Below, one piece after another: positions 42,615 to 56,500 of a DNA stretch of 64,000 nt (its first letter is position 1; each line of letters starts with the position of its first letter). The notes below the pieces were generated by a model. That model made no database searches. It saw nothing but the letters and a program-made list of their open reading frames with translations, and was not told where the DNA came from. This DNA comes from Aquilaria yunnanensis (taxonomy: Eukaryota > Streptophyta > Magnoliopsida > Malvales > Thymelaeaceae): contig CM077596.1 of NCBI GenBank assembly GCA_039654915.1, positions 3,596,001-3,660,000 on the forward strand. The letters run 5' to 3'. A program made the translations under genes and the position numbers.

Positions 42615-45158
42615 CTACTAACCAAGCAGATCAAAGGACTTTACTAATCCCATATTAGTAACATGGCCCCTAAAACTTTCAGGGGTGAAGTCCCTTGGTT
42701 AGAGGATCAACAATTGTATAGTCAATCCCAATGTGCTTTCTCACAATTTCACCTTTTCTTACTTGCTCCTTAACAATCAGATATTTGACTTCCAAATGCT
42801 TAGCCCTAGAAATACTTCTATTATTCTTGCAAAACAGCACTGCTACAAGATTATCATAGTATAGTCAAATGGGCTTAGCAATGGAATCTATAATAGACAT
42901 CTCAGTGATGAGATTTCCCAACCATGCGGCTTGTGTGGAAGCTCCAAAACACACTATGTACTCAACATGCATGGTACAAGAGGTCACAAGTATCTATTTG
43001 ACACTTTTCCATAAAACTGCACCACCCGCCAATATGAAAATATACCCTGATATGGACTTTCTATCATTTTTGTAACCGGCATAGTCAGAATCAGTATAAC
43101 CAACCAGCTCAAGATTCTCAACCTTTTTATAGGTCAACATGTAATCTTTGGTTCTTTTTTAAGTATTTCAGGACTTTCTTTGCAGCAACAATGGTCATGC
43201 CCAGGATTTTATTAGTATCTTCCTAGGAGACCTACTACAAATGCGATGTTCAGTCTAGTGCAAACCTGAGCATACATCAGGCTCCCAACAATACTAGCAT
43301 ATGGCATATCCTTCATGGATTCTCTCTCACAATCATTCCTAGGACATTATACCAAGCTTAAGTTTTCACCCTTAGCAATTAGCACATTCTAAGGTTTATA
43401 GTCTTGTATATTGAATCATTTTATTATACGTTCAATGTATGATTTTTTTGAGAGACCTAACAAGTTCCGAGATCTGTCACTGTGGATTTCAATTCCAAGA
43501 ACAAAAGATGCTTCACCAAGATCCTTCATGTCAAATTACTTAGACAAAAATTGCTTAACCTCATGCAGCATGCCTAGGTCATTAGTTACAAGCAAAATAT
43601 CATCCACATAAAGGACCAAAAAGATAATTTTGCTCCCACTGACCTTGTGATATATGCATCTATCGACTTGGTTTTCCACAAAACCAAATGAGGTGATTAT
43701 CTCATCAAATTTTAGGTGCCACTGACGGGAAGCTTGCTTCAAACCATAAATAGACTTTTAGAGTCTACATACCATATGATCTTTACCAGCTAACTTAAAA
43801 CCTTCAAGTTGTTCCATATAGACTTCTTCTTTCAAGTTCTTATTTAGAAAGGCAATTTTGACGCCCATCTGATGTAACTCCAAGTCATAATAAGCTACAA
43901 GCGCCATAATGACTCAAAAAAAGTCTTTAGAGGATAAAGGAGAAAACAAATCAACATAGTCAATTCCTTCTCTCTGCGTATACCCTTTAGCAACTAGTCT
44001 GGCTTTAAACCTCTTAATCTTTCCATTAGGATCTTTTTTACTCTTAACCACCCATTTGTTACCAATGAGTTTATAGCCCTTATGTAGCTCAACAAGCTCC
44101 CATACTTGATTATGTTGCATAGATTGCATTTCATCCTTCATTGAATCCCACCATAGATCATTTTGAGGACTAGATACAGCCTCCGAAAAAGTTACTGGAT
44201 CAATTACATGACCGATGTCATAATCACTCTCTCCAAGATAGACCACATAATCAGAAGATATAGCAGACCTCCTCTCCCTAGTAGACCTTCTAAATGGAAC
44301 CTCTGCTACCACTTTCTGTGCCAAAAGAACCCCTTCAACTGGTGGTTGTAAAGGTTCTTGCTCTATTGGAGCAAGCACAGGTAAAGGATCCACAGTCTCT
44401 CACTGTATGGGTAGAGGAACACAAATGGTATTAGTTTGCACATCCTTCTTTAAGGTCTTTGAGTGATCACTTTCATCGGCCAAGTCATGCTCCAAAAACT
44501 TAGTTGTTTGTGATTCCACAATTCTAGAACCTCTATATCTACAATAGAATCTATACCCTTTAGAATGTTCAAGGTAACTGACAAAATAGCAATGAGTACA
44601 ACGAGGTTGCAATTTATTTTCCATGGGATCGTACAATCTCACTTCAGTAGGACAGCCCCAAACTCGAAAGTGGTTCAGGCTAGGTTTTCTTCTAGTCCAC
44701 AACTCAAATGGTGTCTTTTACATCAACTTACCAGGTACTCGATTAAGGATATACAAGGCCGTCTTGATAGCCTCACCCCAAAGAAAGTTAGGCAAATTTG
44801 TCCTACTTTGCATGCTCCTCATCATGTCCTTCAAGGTGTGATTCTACCTTTCGGTTACACCATTTTGCTCAGGACTACCTGGCATAGCGAACTCAGCCAC
44901 TATTCCACAACTTTCTAAGTATCTAGCAAACGGACCCTTAATTTGTCCACTGTCCCCATGTTTGCCATAATACTCACCCCCTTGGTTAGATCTCACAACC
45001 TTGATAACTTTTCCCAATTGTTTCTCAACTTTAGTCTTGATGATCTTGAACTTATCAAAAGCTTCAGATTTTTCCTTAATCAAGTACAAGTAACCATAAT
45101 GAGAATAGTCATCAATAAAAGTGATGAAATATTTGGAGTGGTTGCCAACCCCGACCAC
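42615..45158 (-). pseudogene. Ty1/copia pol (integrase, RT, RNase H), minus strand, broken
   Basis: Copia elements encode integrase before RT. Minus-strand reading from 45158 gives the integrase core YFITFIDDYSHYGYLYL, VVRSNQGGEYYG (D replaced by N in the usual R.D.GGEY) and PEQNGVTER, then HFRVWGCP. RT follows with WDSMKDEMQSMQHNQVWELV, KRFKARLVAKGYTQREGIDY, FDEIITSFGF and an intact YVDDILLV. RNase H comes near 42700-42900 (CKNNRSISRAKHLEVKYLIV, DPLTKGL, HVTNMGL), ending about 42617. Stops and frame slips separate the blocks near 43913, 43758 and 43535. The N-terminal gag/protease part is missing: the sequence stops at a hAT insertion. Confidence 0.85.
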
Positions 45159-48100
45159 TAGAGGTGGGTGTCGAGCCACCAGGCCCAGATAGGGCCAGGG
45201 TCAGCGTCAAACCCGAACTGGACCTGTCAAAAACCAATTCAACACCAGCCCGATAAAAGCTTGAATAACGGCAGGGCATGCATGGGCCTGAAGGATGAGT
45301 GAACCAAAAGTTAACTTCGCATGGTCCAATTCACAAAAAAAAAAAAGGCCCCAAATACTTGTTATAACATGCTCAGCCCAGGCACAACAGGTCTAGTCTA
45401 GGCCAGTCCGAACCTGATGAAGCCTTGCAATGAGCTCCAATGGTCATCTGACCAAATTCAGGAAAAAAAATGCCTAATTACCCTTTAGGCCCCTACAACT
45501 GTTTTCTCAAGTTTTTTTTAACCCTAAAATTACACTTTTTCCCTCCCAACAGCTATAATCTAAGGTTTTTTTGATCCAAAAAAATTTGGCCCTTCCTTAT
45601 AAATGGGAAGGCCATTTCCACACCATCCTCACACCAAACTTACAATTTCTCTTCTTCCTCTACTACATTCTGTTTTAGTTCCTCAAGCATTTTTTATTCC
45701 ATCTTAATCATTTTTGTGAATTTCTTCCTAATCTCTTCCTAATCACTACTATTTTTCTTTCACTTACAACCTCAAAAGGAAAGCGAAAGAGTGCAACAAA
45801 TTCCTCCTCATCCCGTACCACTAGCCTTGGAGGCTTGATCCGTCACTGATCCTAACTGGGCAATAAAGGGGTCCACATCAAGGACATGCATGGCGATGAC
45901 CAAATTGACATTACAAACTATGAATTGGGTATCAACGATCAATTATCAGATGATGATGTTGAAGAGGTTAAGGCGATGCCAGCCAATGTTATTGTAAGGG
46001 ATGGGGAGCCAACTAATGCCAATGAGCCACCAACCCAATGCCGAGGAGTCACAAGCACAAAGTAAATCTTCGAGACTAATGGATTACATGTGGGAGCATT
46101 ATGACATCATTTGGGAAGGAGATTCAAGGCATGGGAAGTGCAAACACTACAATAAAAGGTTGGCCCACTAGAAGAACTCTAGGACCAAAATGCTACGATG
46201 CCATATAGAAAATTAGCATACCAATCTCCTTCCTAGTGTCGTCACTAGTTCCGGAGAACAAACTCAACTTGGGAGCACCACTAGTAAGTCAAGTATATTT
46301 TGAATTAACAAATAATCTTGTAAAGAAGGTATGAAAAATTGGATGATGCTTACCAAAAAACTGTTTTCACAAGCTGAAGATGTGCACTTAGAATCTTGGA
46401 TCAGATCACAATTCAAATTATTTAAAGTTTCTAAATCAAAATTGCAAGCATATTTCTCTGCTTTTAATCATTATGTGGCATTTACAAATGACATGTGGGC
46501 TTTGCCTGTAGGACAATCATTTCATTGTGTTACTGCTCATTGGATTGATACTGATTAAATGATCTAAAAATATATACTATCATTTAAGGTTATAGAAACT
46601 AATCATGCTGGATTTCACATCTGTAATTGCATTTATGAAACATTGCATGAATACTTTTTTGCTAATAAAGTTCTACACATTTCATTTGACAATGCATTAA
46701 AAAATAATCTTGTTGCTCGACTTTTGAGTCAACAATTAAAATCACCCCTTGAAGGTGCATTTTTTCATGTTAGATACATGTGTCACATTTTAAACCTATG
46801 TATAGAAAAGGGTTTAGAGGTTTTACAAAATGAAATTATGCCCATTTGGATTTCATTGCCATATTTGAAATCAAAACCCACTGTATTTCATGAGTTCAAA
46901 ACGTTTTGTTTTGAAAATCAAAAATCATTCTCTTAGAAATGTTTTAAATTGGATGGTCCAACCCGGTGGAACTCAACTTATTTGATATTGCTTGAAGCAT
47001 ATCCATACCCAAATTTTTTGACTCATTTCATGAACATGAACTTAAATTGTGAATTCTTAACAGCTGAAATGTGGGAAAAATGATTTAAATCAACTAAATT
47101 GCTAAAGGTTTTTTATAAGACTACCAAATTTTTTCCCAGTATTTACTACCCCACCATACATCAAATTTTGCTTCATTTAGTAAAAATTACATATGCTTTA
47201 CATCAGTTAAAAGATGATGAGTTTTTCAAACCAATCGTTAAAGCTATACGGGCTAAGTTGGTTCAGTATTTCAAAAACATTTCCTCAATCTTTTTAGTTA
47301 AATCTTTGCTTGATCTATAAGTTAAAATGATGAGCACAACAATATTTTTTGAATGCATTTTTCATACTTATTTAGAAATGACTCATATAAATGTTTTAGC
47401 TATGCCTACTACTGCTTCCAATTACTTTCGATCTTTGTACAGGTTATATTGTAAGAGGCATTCGGATAAGGTAAAATCTGAAGCTCCTCAAACCAGACCT
47501 CCTAGGAGGTCTACCTCATCAAGATTTAACAAATCCCTCCAAATGGTCAAACATCCTTAACTCACGACTTCAGGTTTAGCTAAGGTGGATGACTACATCA
47601 ACATATTAGAGTGGTGGAAATAAAAGAGATCAAGGTTTCTGATATTTTCATTCATTGCCAAGGAGATTCTCACAGTTTTCAGTCTCAACTGTGGCATCTA
47701 ATAGAGCATTCAGTACAAGGAAACGTGTAATATCAAAAAAAAAATGAGCAAGATTGAAATGAGAGGCACTGGAAGTTTGAGTATGCAATCGAGATTAGGG
47801 CTTCGATGCACTCTAAAAGCAAGACCAAAAGAGTTCCAATAATGAGGTACTATTCGACGGTGAGGCTTGATTTTTTTTGTTTTTCTCTTCTTTCTCTTAA
47901 TTTGTATTTGATTTGGCTATGTTGTTAAACACAGATCATAGATTTTAATTTTTAAAAATTTTTGGAACATTTTGCCATTTTATCATATAAGGCGCATTCT
48001 AGTTTGTAAGTGTTGTTTGGCATTTTAATTAATAAAAAATTGCACCAGTGGTGCTGTTTTTCTTTAAAAAATTAAAGTAATCCAAAATTAATTTTTAAAA

Positions 48101-48201
48101 AAATGAACACAGCCCAAGCCTAGGTAAGGCCTGGCCCAGACTTATCCCACCTCCTAAACCCAGGCCTAGGCCCGGCCAAGTCGGCCCAACGCCCACCACT
48201 A
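45159..48201 (+). mobile_element. hAT-type DNA transposon
   Basis: The left end TAGAGGTGGGTGTCGAGCC and the right end, read on the other strand as TAGTGGTGGGCGTTGGGCC, are imperfect terminal inverted repeats. Both ends have GGCCC/GGGCC-rich subterminal sequence (45175-45430 and 48110-48195). The flanking 8-mers CCGACCAC and CGGACTAT agree at 5 of 8 positions, a decayed 8-bp duplication as expected for hAT. It carries a transposase relic on the + strand and lies in the integrase of the copia element. Confidence 0.8.
45890..47700 (+). pseudogene. hAT transposase relic with BED zinc finger
   Basis: It is recognisable although shifted among frames. A BED-type finger lies at 46070-46210 (YMWEHYDIIWEGDSRHGKCKHYN, then H about 40 residues on). 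The transposase core has VLHISFDNALKNNLVARLL, FFHVRYMCHILNLCIEKGL, LDGPTRWNSTYLILL, and the C-terminal dimerisation region near 47600 (YINILEWWK, RFLIFSFIAKEIL). The fragments 46643-46936 and 47099-47320 are the longest open pieces. About ten stops are present. It would have excised and reinserted the element; now dead. Confidence 0.82.
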
Positions 48202-49170
48202 CGGACTATTTGATTGGATCAGGTGAAACCTAAACTATTGCTCTAATGTATTAGGTCAACTCCCTATGGTGATCGCAATTGGGGACTTGTTCCTAGGCCG
48301 TCTTTATTATAACCAAGCCCATGACTATTTTTAACCTGATAACCACTCATAACACTAGGGTTAGTTTCCTAGCTGCAAGACTTAGGGCCATGAACTTCTT
48401 ACACCCCGTGTATATGCCCTTCTCCTCCCAATTCACTCTCGAGCTTCAGCTGATTTCCACACTAGGTTAGTTGAGCTAACCTCCTCCTTCTTACTCATAT
48501 GTCTGACTCCACTAACTCTCTTTCAAGTGCCAATGCCTTACCAAACCACTTGTCGGTAACTTCATGTCAATGCTTACTACAAGCTTAAAGCCTTGGGGAT
48601 TTTGGCCTCAAGCCCTTACTCTCATAGAAAAAAAAAAAGATATGAGAGTGCTCCTCTACTTTGCTACATAGCCTGCTTAACCAAGAATTCTCTATCTTGG
48701 TTAGTGCATCCTCGTCTCCTTTCATAGTAGCTTAACCCATCCAAGGTTGATAGGTTCAACTTTTAAAGTCATGGGTCACTCCCCACCATGGAAGTCCCAT
48801 TTACCTTGGTCATATGGATCATGTCACCTACCTCATTTTTGAGGTTCTAAAAAGCTTCCCCTAGGGTGGTGCTTACATTCTACAACTTGCAACAAGTCGT
48901 TTCCTCTACCTTGGAACAAGCTAAACTATCTGGCTTAATGTTGCTACAACTAGACCTCTAGGGTCTACTCCAAAACCTCTTGTGTCCAAAACTTCACCTA
49001 ACCTAGTTTCACCATTGCAACCTATAACTAAAGTTGGACAATGCATATATAATACACGAATTATTGGTTAATGTTAACTATCCTGGCATGAGGAAAACAT
49101 TCTATATCTCAGTTCTCTTAACCCTCCAACGACTCTTAATAGAGTCAGAGCCTTACTGTGATACCACCTG
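48202..49170. other. no gene recognised; possible leader of a minus-strand LTR element
   Basis: No open frame of note. On the minus strand, just below 49169, GGTGGTATCACAGTAAGGC resembles the initiator-Met primer-site start TGGTATCA(GAG). This would fit the 5' leader of an LTR element on the minus strand with its LTR at higher coordinates. Weak evidence. Confidence 0.3.
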
Positions 49171-51880
49171 TAGTGACCTTACACCAAATGGGGTCCTCCC
49201 ATGAAGATTATGGAACAAAAGTCCTACACTAGTTATAGTTGGCTAGTTAATTACTTGTCCCATTTTAAAAAATTTCATGCATCTAGTAATTAACCTAAAA
49301 TGCACTATGCATGCACTGGCTTTAACTTGAATTTTGCTTTTAGAAAAATAAATCAAATTGTTGTCAGCATTTATAAAACACAACTAAAACACAAGTCAAA
49401 GCATAAAACTTAATGAATTTAACTACAAGCAATAACCGTGCACGTATATCACTATATGAATAAAGACTATGAACATACCCAAAACCAACTCAATAACTAC
49501 TCGACCTATGAACATTGGAGGCTAACTAGCACTCATATGTATACCATAAAGCTACTACCGAGATCTAAGCTCCACTATGTCCTTCTTTGTGCACTAGCCT
49601 CTACAAGGCTATAAAACAACTATAGTTAACAACAAATAACTTACCCCGTAAAACTAGAATCAATAACAATTCACTAGGTGGTTAACAACACAAAAAATAC
49701 TAGCTCGACAACCCTCTATGGTTGTTGTCTCCTTACAAATGAAATTTGTACAAAGACACCAAAAGGAGTAAGAATCCAAAGAATCCTAATAAAGAATTCG
49801 GGTATCTGCAAAGAAAAACCTGATGACACACATATACATATAATATGAAGTCTAATGTGCGCCCTTGTAGTCCAAGCTTTAACATATGCACATATATTTA
49901 GGTCCTTTGAGAACCCTCATCTTTCTAGTCCACTCACGAGCGTCACTCTATGCCTAGCAAGTTCTAGCCCCTAAATAGCTCCCGGTAAGCCCTAACTTAC
50001 GAACGTCCTAGTGAACTAAGCTCACTGAATAACCTCTACTTTGTTGTCACACAAGTGAACATTATAGATGGTCCTTGCCTGAGTTGCAATGAACTTACTA
50101 GGTGTGCTAGGCTCCAGCATAGTGCCCCAAACGATTGGCTTACGCAAGCAACTATGACACTAAGCCTCTAATAACACCAAGCATACTAGGCTCCCACTTA
50201 ATGCCTCAAGCTACCTAGCCCGCCTAGGTCACTAAGGTATTAAGTCTTGCCTAAACTTAGTGTATTACGCTCCCACAGAGTGCCTTGAGCTATAAGGCTC
50301 ACCTTGGTCATTAGTATACTAAGCCTCCACCATGAACCCACCTAAGGTGCACTAGGCCTCTGCTTGCATCTCAAGTCATGACTTTCCTACACTACAAGTG
50401 GACTACGCCTTCAACTTAGATGCTTCATTGTCCATCATCACTTTGTTCACCTTAGTATGGTGAGAAATGTTATGGATGAACTCAAACCACTAACCTCCAA
50501 ACAACTACTATACACTAGGGTTTTTCATTGGTGCCTTAAACTCCAAACAACTACTATCCTAGTGCTGCAGTGCCGACTAGCATCGCGGCGCCAGGGCCTT
50601 ATTCCTTATAGTTGCACTTAGTGTCCATAAACACTTTGGGGGTGTCCAATGCCTCCCAAACATCCAAGGTAGGCCTCCATAAGCTCCATAACTCTCTTAG
50701 GACTATCATAGGTCATTTTCATGCAAACCATTCCAAGCTTCAAGTACACAAACATACCACACTAAGCCTTGGAACTTACTAGCCCACTATAAGCCAATTC
50801 TCACCATAATAATGCATATCTCACAAACCACTTGAAACCAACATTCAAGTAACTAAGACATGCATTATAAGCACATGTAAACTAAATCCCTACCTCAATT
50901 GAAGAGAATAAGCAAGCATTAAGCACATCCAAGCAAATTGGGTTCATCTAAAAGGGCTCCAATGGTTCCAACAAAATTAATCACAAATGGCACTAATTCA
51001 AGTCAAGCTCATAATACCTCAAGAAACCAAGAACAAAACAAAGTGAGCAAAACACACCTAAGCTCACCAAGCATGAAAAAAGCCACCCAATGCTCAACAC
51101 ACCAAAACCATTCAAGAAGAAGCTTTGTCATGCTTGTATACCTCATGGGGTTTTGATTTCCACCAAGAATTGAATGGAAATTGGAGATTTAGCCATGGAT
51201 TTTGAGGAAAAAGGGACAGCTATGGGTTTGTTAGAGAAGATGGGTGAATAGTGGCCTCCCAAACCTTTCAAAATGGTTTAAAAAGCATTTCTCCCTCCAA
51301 CTTCCTTCAACTTTTTCATTTTTGTCAAAAAGACTCCATGCTCAAATAATGCCACTAACTTATGCAATTTTTGTCCCACACTTTGGTGTCTTATCACTTG
51401 GGTCCAAAAAAAACTACTTTTGAGCTTTAAAACTGAACCTATCACCTTAAAGCATAAAATGACCATTTTACCCTTCAGTGACACTTCAGTGCCAAAAATG
51501 ATATAGGAACAATATGCCTTTTTAAACACTTACTTGACTTACTAAATCAAACTAATTGAGACATTTAACTAGGGATTTTGACTTATTAAATAAGTCTTTC
51601 ATGCTCAAATAATGACTATTAAAAAATCAACAAACACACCAACATAAAATTGGATATTGACACCAACATTAGAGTTGGATGACTAACAAACATACCCACC
51701 GGAATCGAACCAAGAATTTCCAAGTAAACCCAAATCACGTACCTTTGGTTGATTAGGATTTTCATACCTTTAGAACGAACCTAGACAGAACGTGAATCTC
51801 GCCAACAGATCTAAACTGAAAAGCATTGAACAGAACCTCAATCTAAAATAGCACCGAACAGAAATTGAGAATGACTTAGA
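49171..51880. other. AT-rich region without a recognised gene; possible decayed LTR
   Basis: It begins TGTAGTGACCTTACACC, a common LTR terminus, next to the possible primer site. The other end was not found. Contains the 79-bp repeats listed separately. Only short frames (for example 50938-51156) with no family resemblance. Confidence 0.3.
50105..50385. repeat. degenerate tandem repeat, about 79-bp period
   Basis: TGCTAGGCTCC at 50105, TACTAGGCTCC at 50184 and TATTACGCTCC at 50263 recur at exactly 79-bp offsets. A shortened unit follows at 50317. Within units, TGCC(T)CAAGCTA and CTAGGTCACTA-like words recur. Function unknown. Confidence 0.55.
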
Positions 51881-53504
51881 TTTGATTCATATTGGTGGTG
51901 GGCCGCGGACGACAACAAGCGATGTAATGAAAAAAAGAATACCAAACGCCGGAAACCAGCCAAAAGGAAAAGGAAGAAACAACAGAAGTTTGGCAGGAAC
52001 CGGCCAAATGTCGAATCCTGCAGATGGGTTATCTCTTCTTTTTCTCTCTAGGGGAGGTTGTCAGGATTTCATTTTTAATGCCACATAAACAGTTTTAATA
52101 AGAACATAATATTAATGGAAAATTTGCACCAAAAAAACAAAAACAAGGATGACAAAATTACAACATCAAGCAAAAGTAGCCTCCCCTTTTCTTTTATTTT
52201 TATGCTTTTTTATTAATTTATTTATTTTTCAAATTTATTGTTGTTGTTACTTATCTCTATTTCTTTTATCTTTTATTTTTCTTAAATGGTTAATTTTATG
52301 TATTGCAACCAAACAACAACTTACACCTTCGATTCGGTCCAATTAATTGTTCAATTTAACTTTAGGAGTCTGAAACTATCATTAATAACAGGTCAGGTGG
52401 TAAATTAAAAGCCGAAAAGTTGACTCATCAAATTTCCATGTGGCTAATGAGCAACAACTGACATTCAATTTCACTATAACAATCGGTGTCATTTACCCAT
52501 GCAACCGTTAACTTAAATAAAATCTTGCTAAATGATAATATACATTTTTATATGAGGATCAGTTCTTACTCAGTGTTTTAAGACCCAGACCATTCCTCGT
52601 TGAGGGTTCTAGGTTGTGGTTCAATTGATTGAACCATCGATTCAAACGCACTTTTGTACTAATATTTTTATTTGAATGAGTAGTACTGCCTTTACTGTCA
52701 AAAAAATGATAGGACCTTAAAGGAAAATATGCATACAATACAAGGATTAAGTTGATATTTCAGTTAATATAAAAGTTTGCCACCACATACCCTACAAACC
52801 TAAATACCAAATCCAATAAGCACCGCATTCTTTCGTTTTTTCTCATTCGCCGCACACTGCTGCATCTACCTCTTTCTAATTTCTTCTTTCCTCTTTTCTA
52901 CTTCTTTCTTCTTTTTGTTTTATTCTTTCTTTTTCTTCTTTTTTTTTCCTTCTTCCTTTTCTTCTTTTATTTTACAAACTTTAAATATTTGTTTTAGACT
53001 GTTAGTTTATTCCAATTTGCAATTGAACCGTCCAGCCTCATCCAGCTTTGGAAACACTTCTCACTCTGAAACCACAACTGACTGCCAGTACCTCAGACCT
53101 TTGCCCCGTTGCATATGGCCTTCAACACTAATAGTCAAAATGATACCAATAAGAATACGAAGTTCCTACTATAAACAAATCGCATGCTACATATATTACA
53201 ACAATTTATAATGTATGACGGTTTACAATCCTTACATGCGCGATTGTCAAAATCCAGATACAAATCTCAGAATCGTACGGTTGAATGATTTAAATAGGAA
53301 AAATGATTGAATTAGTTCTACAATTACAATTATGATTCTGATCCGATTATACAACTACAATTCACAAAAAACTAAAAATGATTCCATGTGGAATCTCGAT
53401 TTTGACAACCTTAGTTACATTAGACTGAAAGACAAATGAAGTCCACGAAAATGAGCTGCCCTAATATCTGCTGTTCACCATTCCGAAAGAAACCCGAAAC
53501 ATGG
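51881..53504. other. no gene recognised; 3' flank of TAF5
   Basis: AT-rich sequence with a frame of 68 codons at 51882-52088 without family resemblance, and a pyrimidine-rich stretch (TTCTTT repeats) at 52870-52980. The last few hundred bases would include the TAF5 3' UTR; a clear AATAAA on the minus strand was not pinned down. Confidence 0.4.
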
Positions 53505-56500
53505 CTACGCAGTTTTTGAAAGTGCGCCAGCCGCAAATAGCAAGTTCCTTCTTGAAAACTGCTTCCCAACAACATTCGGGTTTACAGACAACAACAACCC
53601 ACAAAAATGAATGTCATTTGAAGGCTGAAACTGAAATGGAAAAAGAATAAATAAGACAAGAAATTACCCGCAAACTATAGACTGGCGTAGACTTGGTCGG
53701 CAGAGTCTTTAGTGACCGCAGTCTGTTCGGATTTCCACCTCTGCAGATATGATCAATCATGTTAAATCTCTGTAAACATCATGATTCTCATACACCAATA
53801 TGGAAGTTTAGTTTGTTCAATTCGATGCCCAAAACTTACTTCTCTTCACTCCTCAGCGCCTTTGTGCTTGCATTGACATCCCACAGTTTTAGAGTAGAAT
53901 CAGCAGATCCAGAGGCCAGAATTGACCCTTCACAACTGTCATCACGGCATGATATATTGTCGTTAACGTGAAAACAATCACCACAAAGGTACCATGAAAT
54001 GATGGCCTTACACCTTGATATTTGATATATGATATTGTCTACCAATGCAACTCACCTGAAATCAAGTGACCATACGCAAGAACTATGGCCCATCAAAGGT
54101 GTAACACAGCGGCCACTAGAGAGGTCCCACATCATGATTGTACCGTCTTCATCACCAGATGCCATATATCGACCATCAGGTGACATTGCAAGGGACAAAA
54201 TCATACTCCTATGACCAATGAAAATCCGGACACACTCTCCACTTTGAACGTCCCACAATCTGACTGTTTTGTCACTAGATCCGGTGGCAATGTAGTTGCA
54301 GTTAGCGTGCCATTGGACACACTGAAATGGAACTTGTGATTAGTCTGGAAGGAAAACTATTCTATGCACAGGGTATAAGAACTTATATCAAAATACAGGG
54401 AATAAATAAAGCTAAAAGAACAATAACAAGCAGCAAGAGACATTTCTTTCAGTAAACATCTAAGATTGGCAGGAAACAACATTATGGCACCAAAACCAAC
54501 TTGTTAGGTGCCGGCCTAGCATGGTATCATATACTCCCTCCGTCCCAAAAGTTTTGCTCCATTTGTTTTTGGCAATTAATCTATGATTTTTTATTTTCAA
54601 CATTTTAATATATAAATACAAAATCTTTGTATATAAATGATAATTCAAGATATGTAGTTTCTAAATATAATTTTTTTGATTTTTTTTAACAAACAATAAT
54701 ATGAATAAAATTGAGTCAAAATACAACAAAAAGTCAAATGTATCAAAATTTATGGGACGGAGGGAGTACAATAATTTACATAGATGACACAGATATCACA
54801 CTCCAGAAAACTAGGTCAATAATTCTACTTCTGTATAACCATGGTAAGATATTAGTTGGCGGATATGACACCAAAAGAAATGGAAGATCATGTAATAATT
54901 GTTGACTCAAAAAACAATTATTAAAACCGTATATTGCAAGCTTAATCAGCTTGTCAAGTGTACATCCAGAAGAATTAGGTAAACATTAAAGCACGAATAC
55001 AATAAGATGAATTTACTCACATCCACGTCAGACAAGTGCCCTGCCATTATCCTCAATGGCTGTATTCTGTCCATGGACCAAATCCTCACAGTTCGATCAT
55101 GTGATGAACTGGCAAAATAATGGCCAACGGGACTAAACTGAGGAAGGAAGAATATAATGAACCACAATCACATAAAAAAGAACAAAAGAAACCGAGGAGA
55201 AATGACAAGAAAACAAGATAAGATGAAACTGTATCATAAGATGAGACATGAGGGATCTGCCATACCTGAACATCCCATACAGGATAATTGTGACCCTTGT
55301 AGCAAACAAGATTTGCTTTGAGCTTCGTGCTCCACAGTCGAACTAGGACAAAAAAATTATGTTAAAAATATTGATGATCTATGGGGGATAAGAAACCCAT
55401 GAGCATGAAGGGCTGAACACACTTGTTGTGTCTGCTGATGAGGACAGCACAAAGTCTCCAAGAGGACTGAAAGTTGCAGCATAAACTGGTCCTGAATGAC
55501 CTTGAAATAGTGTATAGGATCTCTTCCTACCATTCGGGCCCAGTATATGTTCACCTGAATTGGGATCTTTTTCACCCTGCAATGTAGCTGAAAGTAGCAC
55601 CCCTTTAATGCAACATCAGCCTTTTTCCAAGAACATCTAACTGAGATTACAACAGCAAATACTATTAGATCACATGATGATACAATCATACTACCCAGCC
55701 TGAAAAACAAAAGCATAACAGCATCCCCATCCACTATTCCTAAACTCGTGACCAGATTGTATGAAAAATTTAACAAATGCTACAGAATAGTAAATCCTCC
55801 CAAGTCAGATCAAAGGATAAGACTAATAAACACTCAATTTGATTGATAAATATTTAGGTTCAGTAGTTTTTTCAACTATTTATTGCCATAACTGCTTTTG
55901 CATCAAAAATTTAAAAATTCAACCATGAGTGGTTCATGCTATTCTAAATCAGTACAAAGAACCATTTCAACATTGAGGCTTGAATATTAGCATAGAATGA
56001 GAAAGCGCTGGAAGGGGAAGAAGTCGGGGTGGACGGATATTAGCACATCAAACATTTCTTCAATATACTTACAGTTAGCAGCCTGGTGCCCAAGCTCTGC
56101 CATATCCCACACCTGCCATTAAAAAATTAAAATTAAAATATTACTCGTGATCAGGTAATTTCAGAAAGCTAGAACCTAACATACAACCTTCAGTGACGAA
56201 TCTGAGAAACCACCAGCTACCAAAGATCCATCATGGGATATTGATGAACAGTTTAAACTGCAATAATAAGTGAAAAAAACTCAGTACTGAGGACTTTTAC
56301 TACTATTAGATCATAAGATAACAGAAAACTTGAGGAGATTACCCATTGTGTGTGTTGATAAACGTGTAAAAGCTGACAGATGGTAATGCAGTACCACTCA
56401 ACTGCACACGGTTTCTCAAGTCCTCAAAAATAGACTGCTCTGCCTCAGTTGGCCTGCAGCAAACAATCATAGATTGATTATAGTTATATACACAAGCTTG

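Noticed and set aside
49171..51880. Confirmed LTR starting TGTAGTGACC
   Set aside because: Only one terminus and a weak initiator-Met-like primer site were found. No second end, target duplication or partner copy is visible.
51882..52088. Small gene of 68 codons
   Set aside because: No recognisable domain, no splice partner, and it lies in low-complexity repeat-rich sequence. Chance open frame cannot be excluded.
53836..55600. Several separate small WD40 genes
   Set aside because: The pieces join by GT..AG introns with consistent phases into one TAF5 frame ending in the expected C-terminus.
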